A stretch of 64,000 nucleotides of DNA. It comes from Candidula unifasciata. Taxonomy: Eukaryota > Mollusca > Gastropoda > Stylommatophora > Geomitridae. The notes beneath the pieces are model-generated. The model was not told the DNA's origin. It was given only the letters and a program-made list of their open reading frames with translations, and ran no database searches. The DNA lies in NCBI GenBank assembly GCA_905116865.2, contig CAJHNH020008565.1, forward strand, positions 496,001 to 560,000, read 5' to 3'. A program made the position numbers and the translations under genes. Below are positions 1 through 64,000 of this stretch, in pieces; the first letter of the stretch is position 1, and every line of letters begins with the position of its first letter.

Positions 1-1230
1 GCGGATTAGCCTCCAGAGCACCTTGCTACAAATACATGGCGTGAGATCTGGCGAATGGCCCTGCTGCGGTTGACCTTTGTCACAAGATCTGTGTACGATG
101 TGTTACTGTCTGGCATCAACATGGTGAAATGGTGTGCGACTACCGACCCGACATGCCCTCTGTGCAGAGCTAAGCAGACGATCGAGCGTGTACTGTCCGC
201 GTACTGAAAAGCCCTAGGCCAGGGAAGATAAACTTGGCGTCACAAGTCCTAAAAGAGTTAGCGGACATTGTGGACCAAGCCAGAATGCTACCATCACCCC
301 CATGCGCTTCCTCAAGGCTGGGCAGATTTATAAAGGTAAAATCAACAAGGTCGCATACGCTTTATCAATACTTTACTGTGCGAAGGACTGGTTACTGGAT
401 GTTGACCTGCCTGGTTTCGAATACCCAGAGTCAATCCGGAAGACGGGCCTGAGACCTGACATAGTTCTACACTCTGCAGAAAAACACCAGCTCATCCTGA
501 TTGAGCTGACCGAGCTGTATGAGTCACAAATTGACAAAAATCACCTGTACAAGCTTGAGAAGTAAGCGGATCTCGTGGCTGGCCTGAGGAGAGATGACGA
601 GTACTACACAAAAATCTTTGTCGTCAAGGTAGGCGCAAGAGATCTTATCTCCCCTTCCATGTACAATGTGCTAGAGCAACTAGATTTAACGACGAAATGA
701 GAGTAAATGGTCACTAAAACAGCTGGGCAAAGCTGATGATAAAGTTTTGAGCTGGTTTTGGATGCAACAGAACATTGTGGGGAATGGGCCTCGGTAGACT
801 GGTCAGACTCTCTAGTGGAAAAGAACATCTTATCTTTTAAAAGCCGATGTGTCCGATAAATGTCTGCCGGTGTCTCTCTGCCAAATGCCAAAGTCTAACA
901 TCTGTCCGATAAACCAACCATAAGTTTGTTACTCTGGTCATGAAGGTAGTCAACTGAGCTAATCTGCTATTGCAGCGACAATTTAACACCAGATCTCACA
1001 GCACCTGTTAAGTCACCATATCGTCTTGTCCCTATCGAGTGTGCAGCAGGGGCCTGGCTGCATGACCCAGGTCGGCCCACCTTCCAAGATTGTTTAGGGA
1101 AGCAATGGGCCGAAACAACTGTTGACGAAGGATCTCTACTGATGACTGGTGGACTCCTGCTGTGCATGCTCCTGTGTTGAGTTCTTATTATTTTTATACT
1201 GATAATAAAACTCCATGCAACCATCTTATT
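1..1230 (+). mobile_element. 3' end of an R2-like non-LTR retrotransposon (restriction-like endonuclease), decayed
   Basis: Plus-strand frames around 140-560 read a CPLC zinc-knuckle start, then FLKAGQ, WLLDVDLPGFEYP, RPDIVLHSAEKH and LILIELTELYES, followed after a stop by AGLRRDD, YYTKIFVVKVGAR and ISPSMYNVL. The RPD-(x)n-ELT pattern after a cysteine/histidine knuckle is typical of C-terminal PD-(D/E)XK endonucleases of R2/NeSL-type elements. The copy is broken by stops and frame changes. The zinc knuckle has lost its histidine and last cysteine (IERVLSAY, then a stop). About 800-1230 is a non-coding 3'UTR-like stretch. It is antisense to BIRC6; clade assignment is inference. Confidence 0.75.
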
Positions 1231-1749
1231 ATAACATTTCGTCCTGTCTTGCTCAGTCTGCGACTACTGTACTATTGATCTTCATGTTTTCCAAATCCTG
1301 TTTTCTCATCAAATGACCAAAGAATACTTTCTCTCTCTCTTTGTTTTTTTTTCCCTTTTTTTTTAACAGAGGAGATATATCAACGATATGGTTAGTGGAC
1401 GAGGTTAACAATTTTATGATCCTTGAGTACTCAGGTTCATTTCCTGACGTGGATGGTTTTTAAAAACCTTCTCAAGGTTTTCAGACAATGGTTTTAAAGT
1501 CTCTCTGTAGAAGTGATTTAGACCTCACCACAATTATTCTTAAAGACTACAGGGATTCCCTGAAACCAAGCTTCATTGTGGCGATGGCAGATATTTGTTA
1601 AAATTAAAACAGAATGTACTTGTGGCCCAGGAGAAACATTTATAGTATATTAAACACACCAATCCAAGTGGTCTCTAAAAATTAGCAATCCCTAAATTTA
1701 ACTATCTACATATTTAACTGTAACATATTTTTAATCAGCCCTAGATTAC
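1231..1749. other. Intron sequence left of exon 30, nothing identified
   Basis: AT-rich with a pyrimidine tract at 1324-1370 (TC repeat then T runs) that ends in AACAG and resembles a plus-strand acceptor. No coding context on that strand supports it. Confidence 0.5.
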
Positions 1750-63341
<61,592 letters not shown>

Positions 63342-64000
63342 CTGTAAAATATTTTAAAGAAAAGGTTGGTGAGTGTCTGTGGAAAAAGGTCAGTAATTTA
63401 TCGTTTTTTGTAAAGGATCTCTTTTGTTGTTCACTGAGATACAATTACAAGTGCCTTAGTCTTCTTTCACAGTTCACATAAAAAATAGCAACAGTGTATG
63501 AGCACATGAAGTTTCAGAATTGTGAATACCAAATCAGATGTGTCATAAATAATCTTTCCATGGGCATGTTTCCTAATTTATAAAATGTAATCAATGCAGT
63601 GGCTTCTTCAGCATATACTTCTCAATATCTTGCTTTTTTAATATGTGCATACTAAAACTTCTGGGTTTTTTTACCATCCTCTGTGAAATAAGGACATCCA
63701 GCCCACAAAAGTTTAAATCCATTTTGCTGGGGGTTTTAACTTTTATCCACAGCAATAGCAGACAAGTGTGTTTAGCCACTGCTCAATCAACCACGGCTCC
63801 CAATTAGTATGCACCAGTGCTGCAAAAACTGTCAATGGTAAAGATAAGGGTAAATCAAATGCACAATGCCAATAAGAAAAAGTTTACATCTCTAAACCTC
63901 TTTGAAGTGGTGTAGGAGCTTGTGCTGCTCAATGTCTCTGACAGCTAAGCCAGCAGTAATAAAGCTATAGCAGGGACTCCCAAGTGGACAAGTCAAACGG
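63342..64000. other. Intron sequence upstream of exon 1 of window
   Basis: AT-rich. A minus-strand stretch at 63905-63950 reads like AVRDIEQHKLLHHFKEV but could not be tied to BIRC6 or a known transposon. Confidence 0.4.

Noticed and set aside
1324..1372. Plus-strand splice acceptor after a long pyrimidine tract
   Set aside because: No coding frame follows and the host gene is on the other strand.

Overview
The window is animal nuclear DNA: a slice of one very large multi-exon gene on the minus strand, with introns full of repeats. The gene is recognisable as BIRC6 (BRUCE/Apollon), the giant BIR-plus-E2 ubiquitin-conjugating inhibitor of apoptosis. Thirty consecutive coding exons were placed between 63341 and 1750, read right to left. 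Every junction is phase-compatible and together they give 6,315 nt, about 2,105 codons. They match the central and C-terminal scaffold of the vertebrate protein. The N-terminal BIR domain would lie right of the window and the catalytic UBC domain left of it, so neither end of the gene is present. The moderate protein identity and the repeat content (RTE-like LINEs, R2-like and I-like fragments, tRNA-derived SINEs, mariner remnants) suggest a lophotrochozoan invertebrate, most likely a mollusc. That is inference, not proof.

Layout from right to left (gene direction): exon 1 at 63.1-63.3 kb; an intron with a deleted mariner element (62.3-63.1 kb); exon 2 at 60.9-61.1 kb followed at once by a 52-bp tandem array; exon 3 at 59.7-59.9 kb; an intron dominated by a 6.7-kb array of a 33-bp unit (52.8-59.5 kb); exon 4 at 52.0-52.2 kb; an intron with a decayed mariner transposase (about 51 kb) and a full-length but broken 3.18-kb RTE-like LINE with an 11-bp target-site duplication (46185-49368); then exons 5-30 spread over 1.75-45.9 kb. 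Their introns hold LINE fragments in both orientations, SINEs, microsatellites, long C or G homopolymers and about ten minisatellites. The first 1.2 kb is the 3' end of an R2-like retrotransposon with a restriction-like endonuclease domain.

The most unusual signal concerns splicing. At three exons (exon 2 at 60865, exon 16 at 27076, exon 19 at 23243) the tandem array next to the exon contains the exon's own last bases plus its 5' splice site, so the intron begins with runs of decoy donors. More generally, most minisatellites here sit at the donor-proximal end of their intron. Exon 17 uses a GC-AG intron whose GC donor is required by the reading frame. No prokaryotic-type operons, CRISPR arrays, rRNA genes or intact tRNA genes were seen.
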